Positions 35,098-44,499 of a DNA stretch of 64,000 nucleotides are shown one piece after another. The stretch is from Emcibacteraceae bacterium (GTDB taxonomy: Bacteria; Pseudomonadota; Alphaproteobacteria; Sphingomonadales; Emcibacteraceae): the NCBI GenBank assembly GCA_041396985.1, contig JAWKXO010000001.1:496001-560000 (forward strand), given 5' to 3'. How positions within the stretch are numbered: position 1 is the stretch's first letter; each line of letters starts with the position of its first letter. A program made the position numbers and the translations under genes. The notes below the pieces were generated by a model. The model was not told the DNA's origin, made no database searches, and worked only from the letters and a program-made list of their open reading frames with translations.

Positions 35098-36618
35098 CTA
35101 TTTTAAATTGCTTAAATCTTTTTGATAACTTTCCCTTAATTCCTGATCAGGTTTTATGATGCTAACAATATACCCGACGACGAATGAAAACAAGAAGGCA
35201 GGTGGCATTGTTTCCATGGCAACAAAATAATCGCCTATTCCTCCCATTTCTGAAAAAACAAATTTTGCAAGAATTGTCATGACAAAACCGGCGATCATGG
35301 ACGCTATAGCGCCGTTGGCGGTAAACCCTTTCCAGAATAAGGACATGATAACCATTGGGCAGAATATTGCTGCAATTCCTGACCAACCAAATATCACAAA
35401 CCAGAAAATAGTTCTGGTCGGTGACAAGAACGAAACAACAAGCGCAATTGCCAAGGCAAGTGCTGCAAAAATTATGGTCAGCCAGCGTGAAATGCTTGCC
35501 GATTTAATGCCATCAAATTCCGCCTTCAGTATTTTACGGTAAATATCATGGGTAATTGACCCGGCAGCCACAATCAAGAGCGACGAAACTGTTGACATGA
35601 TAGCTGAAAGGACGGCAGCGACATATAGCCCGACCAGAATAAGAGGAAAAACATATTCCACCATTGTCGGCAAAACATTTTGCGCACCGTTGCCAAGAAT
35701 TTCGACCGGATCAGCCCCTGCTTTTGTAAACAGATAACGTCCAAGCACACCGATACTGACCGCCGAAGTATCAACAAGAAAAGTAAAGCCGAGCGCAACC
35801 CACCGGCCCCGTTTAATTTCATCAATATCCCGGATTGATAAAAACCGGGCAAAAACCTGTGGGGAACCAAGAAAGCCAAGCCCGATCAGCATCATACCAA
35901 GGACAATGGCAAAATTCATAGGTGTTAATCCACCAAGTCCCCAGATATTGACAAGGCCAGGATCAATGGTTTTCAATGTATCATAAACATGGTCGGATGG
36001 CCCAAGCATGAGAAATGCCGTGACGGGAAGCGCAACAAGACTGAGCATCATAATCAGCCCCTGAAACATATCGGTCCAGGCCACCGCCAGAAATCCACCC
36101 ATCACGCTGTAAACTACAACTATAATAAACCCAATGGCCGCGCCGGTATGATAATCCCAGTCTAAAAAGCGTTCAAAGGCCGAACCTGTCGCATCAATTT
36201 GTGCACTTATATAGATCAGAATAAAAATGGCCAACGACAACGAAGCCACCCATCTTAACGTATGTGTTTTAACCTTAAATCTACTGACGAGATAATCTGT
36301 CATCGTCAGGCTGTCATAATGATCAGTCAGTTTTTTATAGCGTTCCGCCATTAAAAACCATGCAACCGCAACCCCAAACATTTCACCGACAACGACCCAA
36401 TAGGCGCTGAAGCCCACCATAGCCCCCATCCCGGTAACACCGAGAAGTAACCATGCACTTTCACCTGTTGCCTGGGCGGAAAATGCGGCAACCCAATAGC
36501 CTAATGTTTTATTCCCGGTTACATAATCTTTGATATTTCTAACGCGTTTCGAGGCAATGATGCTTAATGAAACCAGCACCGCCAGATACAGAAACAACAT
36601 AGAATATTTTTCGACCAA
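35098..36618 (-). CDS. Sodium:solute symporter (SSS/PutP family)
   Basis: 506 residues, about 13 membrane segments. DYVTGNKTLGYWVAAFSAQA, TGESAWLLLGVTGMGA, YTDY-like YDSLTMTDYLVSRFK, and VYSVMGGFLAVAWTDMFQG are PutP-type motifs, so a sodium-coupled amino-acid (proline-like) importer is likely. The start at 36618 is TTG with GAGGGG just upstream; an ATG at 36600 is the alternative. First gene of the unit with the two exported PLP enzymes. Divergent from the SLC13-type gene, 116 bases away. Confidence 0.88.
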   Translation of the reverse strand: MVEKYSMLFLYLAVLVSLSIIASKRVRNIKDYVTGNKTLGYWVAAFSAQATGESAWLLLGVTGMGAMVGFSAYWVVVGEMFGVAVAWFLMAERYKKLTDHYDSLTMTDYLVSRFKVKTHTLRWVASLSLAIFILIYISAQIDATGSAFERFLDWDYHTGAAIGFIIVVVYSVMGGFLAVAWTDMFQGLIMMLSLVALPVTAFLMLGPSDHVYDTLKTIDPGLVNIWGLGGLTPMNFAIVLGMMLIGLGFLGSPQVFARFLSIRDIDEIKRGRWVALGFTFLVDTSAVSIGVLGRYLFTKAGADPVEILGNGAQNVLPTMVEYVFPLILVGLYVAAVLSAIMSTVSSLLIVAAGSITHDIYRKILKAEFDGIKSASISRWLTIIFAALALAIALVVSFLSPTRTIFWFVIFGWSGIAAIFCPMVIMSLFWKGFTANGAIASMIAGFVMTILAKFVFSEMGGIGDYFVAMETMPPAFLFSFVVGYIVSIIKPDQELRESYQKDLSNLK

Positions 36619-36734
36619 GTCCCCTCATCCCAAATTTGATTTTTATTTTATATAGAGTACCCTAGCATCATTTTTAGGAAATTATAGAAAATTGTGTATA
36701 TTCATACTAAATTTCAAAATTACAGGAGCGTCGA

Positions 36735-38513
36735 TTGACACATGAGCAACTAACTATTGTCATCATTCTGGCCGGGGTGTTTATTTTTTTTCTATGGGGA
36801 CGCTGGCGGTATGACGTCGTTGCTTTCAGTGCTCTAATGATAAGCGTATTAAGTGGTATCATTAACGGTGAAGATGCCTTTAACGGATATTCCCATCCTG
36901 CCGTTATTACGGTCATTGCTGTTCTAGTCATCAGCAATGGTCTGGCGGTTTCCGGAGTCATAGACCGTATTGCTCATATTCTGGTTCCCCCCATAAAAAG
37001 CCTGTTTATGCAGATTTTCATTATGTCGAGCTTTTCCGCAGCCCTTTCAGCGGTGATGAATAATGTTGCTGCGCTGGCTCTATTAATGCCGGCAACCATT
37101 GACAGTGCAAAAAAGGTTAATAGGTCCCCGGCACTGCTCTTGATGCCCCTTTCATTTGGATCAATATTGGGAGGACTGATTACTTTGATTGGCACACCGC
37201 CCAATATCGTTATTGCCCATTATAGAGAAAAGGTTTCAGGTGAGCCTTTTTCAATGTTTGATTTCTCTCCCGTGGGCATTGTTGTTGCTGTTAGCGGCGT
37301 CCTGTTTCTGGGGCTTGTCGGATGGCGACTTTTACCCCGTGACAGGCAAGCAAAATCAGCAACAGATGACCTTTATGATATTAATGATTATCTCGCCGAA
37401 ACAATAGTAAAGGAAGGGTCCGCCGCGATCGGCCAGAAAATAAAAGACATTGATGAAATTGCGGACAGTTGTGACGTGCGACTGGCAGGGCTGATCCGAG
37501 ACGGAAAAAAAATATTAAGATTAACAAAAACCCGTGTCATAAAAGAAGGTGATGTTTTAATCCTGAAAACCGGACCAAAAGAGCTCGATACATTTTCCCA
37601 TAAACTGGGCCTTGAAATTAAAGGAGGTGATTATGACCGTGCTCTGCTTTCAAATGAGGATGTAACGCTGCAGGAAGCTGTGGTTTCCGCAGACAGCCGT
37701 GTTATCGGCCGCAAAATTGGTGAAATCAGACTAAAATCAAGATCGGCCCTTAATCTGCTTGGTGTTTCAAGGCAGGGACAAAGTATTAATAGTGAACTTC
37801 ACAAGCTAATCTTCCGCGCAGGTGACGTGTTGCTGTTACAGGGCGATACAGACAGTATGACAAAATCGATGGACCGCCTTGGATTACTTCCCCTTGCGGA
37901 ACGTGGTTTTAATATCGGCAAACGCCGGCATGCCTGGATAGCCACACTGTTGCTGGTCGGAGCGATTGCCGCGGCCGCTACGGGCATCAGCAGCCTGACT
38001 GTTTCGCTCGCCATTGCTGCACTGGGAATGGTTATTTTCAACATTATTCCGCTTAGAGATCTATATAACAGTATTGACTGGCCCGTTATTGTTCTGGTCG
38101 GGTCTATGATCCCTATTGGCGGTGCATTGGAAACCACCGGCACCACAGATCTTATTGCATCGGGTATTCTTAATATGTCAGAAGGGTTTTCCGCTTTTGC
38201 AGTACTTGCAGTTTTATTTATTGTGACAATGACCCTGTCCGATCTGATGAATAATGTTGCCACCGCCGTAATGATGGCCCCCATTGCTGTCAGTCTCGCC
38301 AATAGCCTGGATTCAAACCCTGATGCCTTTCTGATGGCTGTTGCCGTTTCATCATCCTGCGCCTTTCTTACCCCGATCGGACATAAAAACAACGCCCTGA
38401 TCATGGGGCCGGGTGGCTATAAATTTGGTGATTACTGGCGTATGGGACTACCGCTTGAAATTATCATCACAATTGTAGCATTGCCAATGATTGCTTTTGT
38501 CTGGCCGCTTTAA
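36735..38513 (+). CDS. SLC13/DASS-type permease with two RCK_C (TrkA-C) domains
   Basis: 592 residues from a TTG start; AGGAG lies seven bases before it. Membrane halves (about 1-205 and 390-592) carry the paired NNVAALALLMPATI and NNVATAVMMAPIAVSLANSL re-entrant motifs, plus LIGTPPNIVIA. Between them are two TrkA-C domains (about 215-295 and 300-385: IKDIDEIADSCDVRLAGLIR, RVIGRKIGEIRLKSRSALNL). This is the architecture of the sulfate/anion SLC13-like transporters (SdiA/SAC1 style). The substrate cannot be told: sulfate, dicarboxylate or amino sulfonate are options. Its 3' end overlaps the rhodanese gene by four bases, convergently. Confidence 0.85.
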   Translation: MTHEQLTIVIILAGVFIFFLWGRWRYDVVAFSALMISVLSGIINGEDAFNGYSHPAVITVIAVLVISNGLAVSGVIDRIAHILVPPIKSLFMQIFIMSSFSAALSAVMNNVAALALLMPATIDSAKKVNRSPALLLMPLSFGSILGGLITLIGTPPNIVIAHYREKVSGEPFSMFDFSPVGIVVAVSGVLFLGLVGWRLLPRDRQAKSATDDLYDINDYLAETIVKEGSAAIGQKIKDIDEIADSCDVRLAGLIRDGKKILRLTKTRVIKEGDVLILKTGPKELDTFSHKLGLEIKGGDYDRALLSNEDVTLQEAVVSADSRVIGRKIGEIRLKSRSALNLLGVSRQGQSINSELHKLIFRAGDVLLLQGDTDSMTKSMDRLGLLPLAERGFNIGKRRHAWIATLLLVGAIAAAATGISSLTVSLAIAALGMVIFNIIPLRDLYNSIDWPVIVLVGSMIPIGGALETTGTTDLIASGILNMSEGFSAFAVLAVLFIVTMTLSDLMNNVATAVMMAPIAVSLANSLDSNPDAFLMAVAVSSSCAFLTPIGHKNNALIMGPGGYKFGDYWRMGLPLEIIITIVALPMIAFVWPL

Positions 38514-40060
38514 GGTCTTAATGGAATAAGTGTCGATTTTTCCTGATCATCCATTTGCGCGATCAGGCCTGTTTCCCACCGCAGATATTCACGCGCATGG
38601 TCAAGGTTACCGCTATGACGACCATGAGTATGAAACTGAAAATCAATCCGCTCGGCATCGGTCGGACAATTGGGTGTCGATATAACTATTAGTCCCGCTT
38701 TGCGCCAATCATCCGGCTCGCTCAATGAAATCAGTCCATTACCGCCCAGATCTTTTAGTATAAAAGTGGCGCTTAAAAGCTCGGACGCAATGACAACGAC
38801 CTGTCCCTCAACCTTTATATCAGCCAGTTTAGGTCTGATTGTCCAGACTGCTCCATCAATGTGTGCTTCCCTGAAATCTGCGCTCGGTCTGATATCAATG
38901 ATGGTTTTCGGTCCATCCAGTTTGGCGATACCGGCAGCATCAATAAAATCATAGCCTGAAATATCAATTTCAATTTCTTCAATATGAACGAACTCATTAA
39001 CTGAATTTTCATCCAGAACATAGGCATCATGCCCCATTCCTTTTAGCCAGATCGCCGTCATAACCGCACGAATACGGTGATTGTCAAACAGAACAATTTT
39101 AGCATTTCTGGTGGCAAACCACTGGTCTGTTGCCTGCACCAGTTGCCCACCCGGCGCATGACGAAATCCATCCACATGGCCGGTTTCATATTCTTCACGG
39201 GTGCGAATATCAAACATGAAACATGTTTTGTCCTTTTCCTGACGCCATACTTTCAGCTGTGTATTATCAATTACCGGAATATCATAGTCTTTGATCATCC
39301 GATCTGCTTTTTGCCGCGCCTCAACGATGACTGTGTCAGGGATATCTTCCGGGTAAACACGCCTTGCCCCATATTCAAGTTCAAACCCGGCAAGTTTCCA
39401 CCCCATTGTACCATTTTCCAGGGCATATATTTTATTGGGAAGGTTAAGAAGATTTAATGTCTGCGCCCCGATCAGACTTCTTGTCCGTCCGGCACAATTG
39501 ACAATGATATCCTGATCCGGACGCGCCATCATGGCTTTATAACGTAAACTCAGCTCAGCATTGGGGCAGGATGTCGAACCTGGAATGGTCATTTTATGAA
39601 ATTCTTCAGGCGTGCGCCCATCAAGAAGGATAAAATTGTCATCCCCTGCATCCATACGTTTTTTAAGCTCAGTTGCTGTAATGGATTTTGTACCAAGTTC
39701 ATGTTCCACAACTTCGCCGAATGATTTGGACGGGGCGCTGATCCCTTCATAAAGAGCATATCCAGCATCAGACCAGGCCTTAACGCCTCCTTTCAGAATG
39801 ATGATATTCTGATAACCCATTGCTTCGAGATATTTTGCTGACTTTTCCGCGATACCGTCATCAGCATCCAGTAGCATCATCGGCGTCTTCAGACAGGGAA
39901 CGAAAAGACCGATCCGTGCCTCTAAAATACTATAGGGCACATGGGAGACAAAGAACGGATGTCCGCGGCCGTAATCGGCAACTTCGCGGACATCTATAAA
40001 GGCTATTTCCCCGGATGAGGAAAGGAGCTTTTTAACTTCACTGGCTGATTTATAGTCCAT
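38510..40060 (-). CDS. Four-domain rhodanese-like protein
   Basis: 516 residues, no signal peptide. Four consecutive rhodanese folds can be followed (about 1-105, 120-235, 265-370, 375-470), each with the opening VREVADY / DGRTPEEF / DIRTREEYETGHVDG / DIRPSADFREAHIDGA motif. Only the second has an active-site loop with cysteine, C189 in IIVNCAGRTRS; the others show D, N or S there and are probably structural. It should move sulfane sulfur in the cytoplasm. It is the last gene of the ten-gene run, two bases after the TPR gene. Similar multi-rhodanese proteins accompany cysteine catabolism genes. Confidence 0.82.
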   Translation of the reverse strand: MDYKSASEVKKLLSSSGEIAFIDVREVADYGRGHPFFVSHVPYSILEARIGLFVPCLKTPMMLLDADDGIAEKSAKYLEAMGYQNIIILKGGVKAWSDAGYALYEGISAPSKSFGEVVEHELGTKSITATELKKRMDAGDDNFILLDGRTPEEFHKMTIPGSTSCPNAELSLRYKAMMARPDQDIIVNCAGRTRSLIGAQTLNLLNLPNKIYALENGTMGWKLAGFELEYGARRVYPEDIPDTVIVEARQKADRMIKDYDIPVIDNTQLKVWRQEKDKTCFMFDIRTREEYETGHVDGFRHAPGGQLVQATDQWFATRNAKIVLFDNHRIRAVMTAIWLKGMGHDAYVLDENSVNEFVHIEEIEIDISGYDFIDAAGIAKLDGPKTIIDIRPSADFREAHIDGAVWTIRPKLADIKVEGQVVVIASELLSATFILKDLGGNGLISLSEPDDWRKAGLIVISTPNCPTDAERIDFQFHTHGRHSGNLDHAREYLRWETGLIAQMDDQEKSTLIPLRP

Positions 40061-40062
40061 TA

Positions 40063-40992
40063 TTATCTTTTACTGAGCTCCATTTCCGCGGCGATAAATC
40101 CGAATGCGGGCCATGATTTCGTTTTCATAAACCGCTCCATCAAATCATATGCCCGATCACTATCACCATTATAAAGGAACCAGTTGGCAACACCATATGC
40201 AATCGCAGCTCCACTTGGATCATTGGGATCAACATTGGTCAATGTTTCCGCCGGTATTACGCCCTTATACATAAGGGTCAGATTATGATAGGACATATTT
40301 TCAATAATTTTCATATCCTTCGAAATATTATCAAGGGATGCCTGTGCCTCTTTATCGCGGCCCATGCGCCGCAAAATCATATAAATCCAGTGACCAGTTG
40401 AAACGATATTATCATCATTGATCCCTAGATCCTGACCGGCTTTAAATGCATCATAAGCTTTTTGCCAGTCCTGTTTCAGATAATAGGAAAGCCCCAGATG
40501 ATAATAAATATTACTGTGCGTGGTGGTCAGGAAAATACCCAATGGGTTTGGTGCCCCATCCGGCTCAATTTTATCTTCCGATCCCTGAATGAGTTCTGCT
40601 GCTTTTTCATAATCGGCAACGGCCCGGTCAATTTCACGGATTGTAATATAACGATGACCACGATGGCGATACATCCTGGCATCATTTGGAAATTTTTTGA
40701 TGCCTTCGCTGAAAATTTCAATGGCCCGACGATAATCACCGGTATAGGCAACTCGCCGTCCATACCAGATGATATTGTCAGCATTCATTGAGTCAGCGTC
40801 ATAATTCGCTTTTGCCGCTGCAAGGTCATCAAGAAGCTTCTGACTGGGGGCTGGTGAATATAGCGGCTGTCCCAAAAATGAAACCGCCTGCGCCCCTTCC
40901 GGCACATCCGAAAATAATTTGTCGTCTGCTTGTGCGATATTGGCCAGCATTATACTGATGGCACTCATCAAAAATAATTTAAAGCTTTTCAT
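40063..40992 (-). CDS. Secreted TPR protein (paralogue 1)
   Basis: 309 residues with a Sec signal (about 1-22, ANIAQADD). TPR-like repeats: RRVAYTGDYRRAIEIFSEGI, ARMYRHRGHRYITIREIDRA, SNIYYHLGLSYYLKQDWQKA, GVANWFLYNGDSDRAYDLME. Closely related to the genes at 41002 and 46585, sharing the invariant MYRHRGHRYITIRE and KIEPDGAPNP. Periplasmic, no catalytic motif. Function unknown; presumably a scaffold or binding protein for the exported enzymes or transporter of the run. Confidence 0.75.
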   Translation of the reverse strand: MKSFKLFLMSAISIMLANIAQADDKLFSDVPEGAQAVSFLGQPLYSPAPSQKLLDDLAAAKANYDADSMNADNIIWYGRRVAYTGDYRRAIEIFSEGIKKFPNDARMYRHRGHRYITIREIDRAVADYEKAAELIQGSEDKIEPDGAPNPLGIFLTTTHSNIYYHLGLSYYLKQDWQKAYDAFKAGQDLGINDDNIVSTGHWIYMILRRMGRDKEAQASLDNISKDMKIIENMSYHNLTLMYKGVIPAETLTNVDPNDPSGAAIAYGVANWFLYNGDSDRAYDLMERFMKTKSWPAFGFIAAEMELSKR

Positions 40993-41001
40993 TTCTTCCC
41001 T

Positions 41002-41925
41002 TTATATTTTGTTTTTCAGATCAACTTCAGCTGCAATATAGCCAAATGATCCCCAGGACTTTGTTTTAAGGAATTTTTCCATTAAATCATAGGCTTTTTC
41101 TTTATCCCCGTTATAAAAAAACCAGTTCGCAACACCATAAGTAATACTGGCACCGGCCGGTATATTCGGATCAGCGTTTAAAACCTCTTCTTCCGGCACT
41201 TCGCCTTTATAGAACATCACGAGTTTATGATAGTTATGCACTTCTATAATATCCATATCGGCATTCACATAAGATAAGGCATCCTGCGCTTCCTTATTCC
41301 GTCCGAGCCGCCGCAGAATCATATAAATCCAGTGGGTGGTTGAGGCTGTATTATCATCATTAAGCCCCAGATCACGGCCCATTTTATAGGCCCTTAGCGC
41401 ATTTTCAAAATCATGCTTGAGATAATAAGCAAGACCCAGATGATAATAGATATTGCTCTGGGTGCTGGTCACCGGAATTCCTGCAGGGTTCGGGGCACCA
41501 TCGGGCTCAATTTTATCTTCTTTTCCTTTAATCAGGCTGGCCGCTTTTTCAAAATCATCAATCGCACGGTCAAATTCACGGATTGTAATATAACGATGTC
41601 CGCGGTGACGATACATACGTTCGTCATCAGGATGTTTCTCTATTCCTTCAGAAAAAATAAGAATGGCCCGGCGAAAATCACCGGTATAGGCCATGCGCCG
41701 ACCATACCAGATGATATTGTCGGCATCCATCGGATCAGCATCATATTTGGCTTTGGCTGCGGCCAGATCATCCAGTAGCTTCTGACTGGGCGCTGGCATT
41801 GTTAAAGGCTTCCCAAACAGAGAAACGGCCTGTGTCCCATCGGGGACTTCAGATAATAGTGAAGACTGCGCATTGGCATTTGCCACTGCGAATAAAACCA
41901 CTATCGCTAAACTTAATTTTTTCAT
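41002..41925 (-). CDS. Secreted TPR protein (paralogue 2)
   Basis: 307 residues with a Sec signal (about 1-19, VANANAQ). About two thirds of the positions I compared are the same as in the 40063 product, including GTQAVSLFGKPLTMPAPSQK at the mature N-terminus and the MYRHRGHRYITIREFDRAI repeat. Tandem position nine bases away points to a recent duplication. It follows cutC with a 30-base gap. Function unknown. Confidence 0.75.
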   Translation of the reverse strand: MKKLSLAIVVLFAVANANAQSSLLSEVPDGTQAVSLFGKPLTMPAPSQKLLDDLAAAKAKYDADPMDADNIIWYGRRMAYTGDFRRAILIFSEGIEKHPDDERMYRHRGHRYITIREFDRAIDDFEKAASLIKGKEDKIEPDGAPNPAGIPVTSTQSNIYYHLGLAYYLKHDFENALRAYKMGRDLGLNDDNTASTTHWIYMILRRLGRNKEAQDALSYVNADMDIIEVHNYHKLVMFYKGEVPEEEVLNADPNIPAGASITYGVANWFFYNGDKEKAYDLMEKFLKTKSWGSFGYIAAEVDLKNKI

Positions 41926-41955
41926 ATTTATCCTTATATTTCAAATCGTTATTTT

Positions 41956-42693
41956 TTAGTTTGCTATAACTCTCAAATAATCAGCGAGCGCCTTTACCTT
42001 TACCGGGTCTGTAATATGACGGGAAAAATCATCACCCGGTGCCATGGAAGGGGCATTTTTGTCATATGGACTGCCAATCAAAGTTCTGCATGATGAATGA
42101 ATTTCACTGACCGAAAATATTTTGAGAAGGCTTTCCACATTTGGCGGGTTGATTTTTGAGCACGGCATGATGGATATACGTCCTGCAGCTTCATCAATCA
42201 CACTTTTTATTTTGATAGCCCCTTCAAGGGCTGTTTCCTTCTGCCCCGACGTTAGTATCCTTTCAATACCAAGGTCAATGGCCTGCTCAAGTGCTTCGGA
42301 CGTATCCGGCGTAACATCAAAAGCGCGGTGAAGGGTAACCCCCATTCCTTCAGCATGATCAATCAGTTTTTCCAGTTTGGCCACATCAAGCGCGCCATTC
42401 TCATGGGTCATACCAATAACAATTCCGGCCATTCCGTAAACGCGCGCCCGATCAATGTCATGCATCATGACATCCATATCTTCGAAATTAAAAATAAAAT
42501 CACCGCCCCTAGGGCGGATCATGGCATATATGGGCACACCCAGCTTTGAGGCCCGCATCATTAAACCGGCTGATGGTGTGGTTCCACCGATTCCAAGTGC
42601 ATCGCAGAGCTCAAGCCGGTCGGCACCATTTTTCACGGCATCAATTGCGCCCTGAATGGTATCGACGCATACTTCAAATGTAATTTTTGTCAT
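41956..42693 (-). CDS. cutC: CutC family TIM-barrel protein
   Basis: 245 residues, cytoplasmic. FEVCVDTIQGAIDAVKNGAD, RLELCDALGIGGTTPSAGLM, MIRPRGGDFIFN and MTHENGALD are the CutC signature blocks. The family was named for copper tolerance, but its molecular function is not settled; human CutC binds Cu(I). ATGA overlap with the preceding substrate-binding protein gene means the two are coupled, an unusual setting for cutC. It may be an enzyme acting on the imported compound. Confidence 0.88.
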   Translation of the reverse strand: MTKITFEVCVDTIQGAIDAVKNGADRLELCDALGIGGTTPSAGLMMRASKLGVPIYAMIRPRGGDFIFNFEDMDVMMHDIDRARVYGMAGIVIGMTHENGALDVAKLEKLIDHAEGMGVTLHRAFDVTPDTSEALEQAIDLGIERILTSGQKETALEGAIKIKSVIDEAAGRISIMPCSKINPPNVESLLKIFSVSEIHSSCRTLIGSPYDKNAPSMAPGDDFSRHITDPVKVKALADYLRVIAN

Positions 42694-43466
42694 TGTGCAA
42701 GCTCGGGAATTTCAGCATCTTCCCCCCACCATCTTTTGATATTTTTTTCATATTCACCGGAAGAAATATACTTTGCAATAAAGTCATTGAGATAATCCAG
42801 AAATTCAGGCTGTTCTTTTTTGACGCCCATTGCAATATCACCGGCGACAAAAATACCAGGTAATATAGCAAGGCTTTTGACCTGGCTGGCTATATAGTCC
42901 GCGTTTGAGCTATCTTCAATCCCTGCATCAACGCGGCGCTGGCGCAGAAGAAGAACCCCGTTCGGGGCAAAATTCTCGCTATAAACCAGTTCCGCATCCG
43001 GAACATTTTGTTCTATAAATATTGCCCCGCTTGTGCCACGTCCGGCCACAACCTTTTTACCAGCAAGATCAGCAAGTGATTTGATATTCAATCCTTTTTG
43101 ATAAATGACCCGAAGGCCTGTTTTAAAATAAGGATGGGTGAAATCAACAACTTCCGCCCTTGCCGATGTCACGGTCATGTTGCCGATAATAATATCCAGC
43201 TGCCCGGAAACCAGCAAGCTTACCCTGGCATCTCCATAAACATCGGTAACCCGAAGCTCAACCCCGAGCTCGTCTGCCAATAGTTTTGCCACTTCATAAT
43301 CATAACCAATAGGATTATTACGGGCATCACGGCCGCCCATGGGCATCCCACCTAAGGATATACCCACCTTGATAAAGCCCCTGTCTTTAATTTCATCCAG
43401 AATTGCCGCATTAGCGGCAGTAATGCTAAAAACGATCAATACAAAAAAAGCAAAAAATCTCATCAT
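42690..43466 (-). CDS. Amino-acid ABC transporter substrate-binding protein (family 3)
   Basis: 258 residues with a Sec signal (about 1-20, ITAANAA). LDEIKDRGFIKVGISLGGMP, NPIGYDYEVAKLLADELGVE, ISGQLDIIIGNMTVT-type block and FTHPYFKTGL, plus KKVVAGRGTSGAIF, are the polar amino-acid binding-protein fold. It delivers substrate to the two permeases at 45232 and 45909. It lies four bases after the asparaginase gene and overlaps cutC. Ligand not readable; the exported asparaginase beside it makes aspartate or a related residue attractive. Confidence 0.9.
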   Translation of the reverse strand: MMRFFAFFVLIVFSITAANAAILDEIKDRGFIKVGISLGGMPMGGRDARNNPIGYDYEVAKLLADELGVELRVTDVYGDARVSLLVSGQLDIIIGNMTVTSARAEVVDFTHPYFKTGLRVIYQKGLNIKSLADLAGKKVVAGRGTSGAIFIEQNVPDAELVYSENFAPNGVLLLRQRRVDAGIEDSSNADYIASQVKSLAILPGIFVAGDIAMGVKKEQPEFLDYLNDFIAKYISSGEYEKNIKRWWGEDAEIPELAQ

Positions 43467-43470
43467 GATT

Positions 43471-44499
43471 TTATACCAACTCGCTTTCCATCATCTCCGG
43501 TTTTTCCATGCTCGGCTTCCAGAGCCAATAAGTTCCTGGCTTGTCCAGATTATAGGAAACAACTTTATGACCGCCTTTATTATCAATGGCATGGATCACT
43601 AGCCCCGCAATAAATCCTCCGGATAAGCTGTCCACTTCCTCAACAGCAAGCTTAACTGCATCATCCAGTGAATAACCCATTTTCATAGCCAGAATAATTG
43701 TGCGGGATGTACTTGTACGGATGGCCATTTCACCGGTATGGGTGCATGCGGCTGCGCCATAGCGGCTGTCTGCGTAAAAGCCTGCTCCGGCAATTGGACT
43801 ATCCCCTAAACGACCAGGATATTTCCAGCCCCACCCCGAAGTGCTTGTTGCGGTGTGGATACCGTTATTTGCATCTTTACACATAAACACCGTTGTGTCC
43901 CTGACCTTTTCCGGGTCAGTAATTGCACTATTAAGCGGAGCAAGAGGAATATTGGGAAATTTTTCAAATTCTTCCGGAGAAAGCATTTCCCTGACCTTTT
44001 CCTTCCAGACCCTACCTGAATCCTCAAGCAATGTGTTTACTTTAGGTAGGCCGATTTCAGCGGCAAGCCGATCTGCACCATCCCCCGTCACCATAACATG
44101 GTTAAGTTTCTGCATAACGGCACGGGCCACCTGAGCGGCATGATAAGTATGTTTTAATGCCCCGACAGCACCCACTTCACGCGTAGTGCCGTCCATAACA
44201 CCACCATCAAATTCCATCACCCCCAGTAAATTGGGCCAGCCGCCGTAACCAACGCTGCGAATGGTTGGCTCTGCTTCAACCTTATTGATACCTTCAATCA
44301 TGGCATCAATACCGTACATTCCAGCTTTCAAATGATTTGCGGTGTCTTCAACGCCTGCCCATCCTGTGCCGTTTGTTAAAAGTATCATATTGTCCTCTTT
44401 TTTGGTTTGTGCCATAGCTCTTGACCCCGCCATTGAAAATGCGGCTGCGGCCGCTGATGATTTTAAAAATAATCGTCTGTTCAGTTTAGGCCTGGCCAT
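43471..44499 (-). CDS. Tat-exported Ntn-hydrolase, glycosylasparaginase/isoaspartyl peptidase type
   Basis: 342 residues from the ATG at 44499 (GGGAG before it); the longer frame to 44574 lies within the ATPase gene. Tat signal LNRRLFLKSSAAAAAFSMAG, cleaved near AMAQ (31). The autocleavage site appears as D201-T202 in VRDTTVFMCKD, then GIHTATSTSGWGWKYPGRLG and DSPIAGAGFYAD, as in N4-(beta-GlcNAc)-asparaginase. Threonine 202 would be the nucleophile after processing. It would cleave the amide of GlcNAc-Asn or beta-aspartyl peptides in the periplasm. It sits between the ATPase and binding protein of an amino-acid ABC transporter, which suggests the transporter imports the released product. Confidence 0.87.
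   Translation of the reverse strand: MARPKLNRRLFLKSSAAAAAFSMAGSRAMAQTKKEDNMILLTNGTGWAGVEDTANHLKAGMYGIDAMIEGINKVEAEPTIRSVGYGGWPNLLGVMEFDGGVMDGTTREVGAVGALKHTYHAAQVARAVMQKLNHVMVTGDGADRLAAEIGLPKVNTLLEDSGRVWKEKVREMLSPEEFEKFPNIPLAPLNSAITDPEKVRDTTVFMCKDANNGIHTATSTSGWGWKYPGRLGDSPIAGAGFYADSRYGAAACTHTGEMAIRTSTSRTIILAMKMGYSLDDAVKLAVEEVDSLSGGFIAGLVIHAIDNKGGHKVVSYNLDKPGTYWLWKPSMEKPEMMESELV

Noticed and set aside
37799..38404. Minus-strand frame of 201 codons inside the SLC13-type gene
   Set aside because: Antisense shadow of membrane segments, no start signals.
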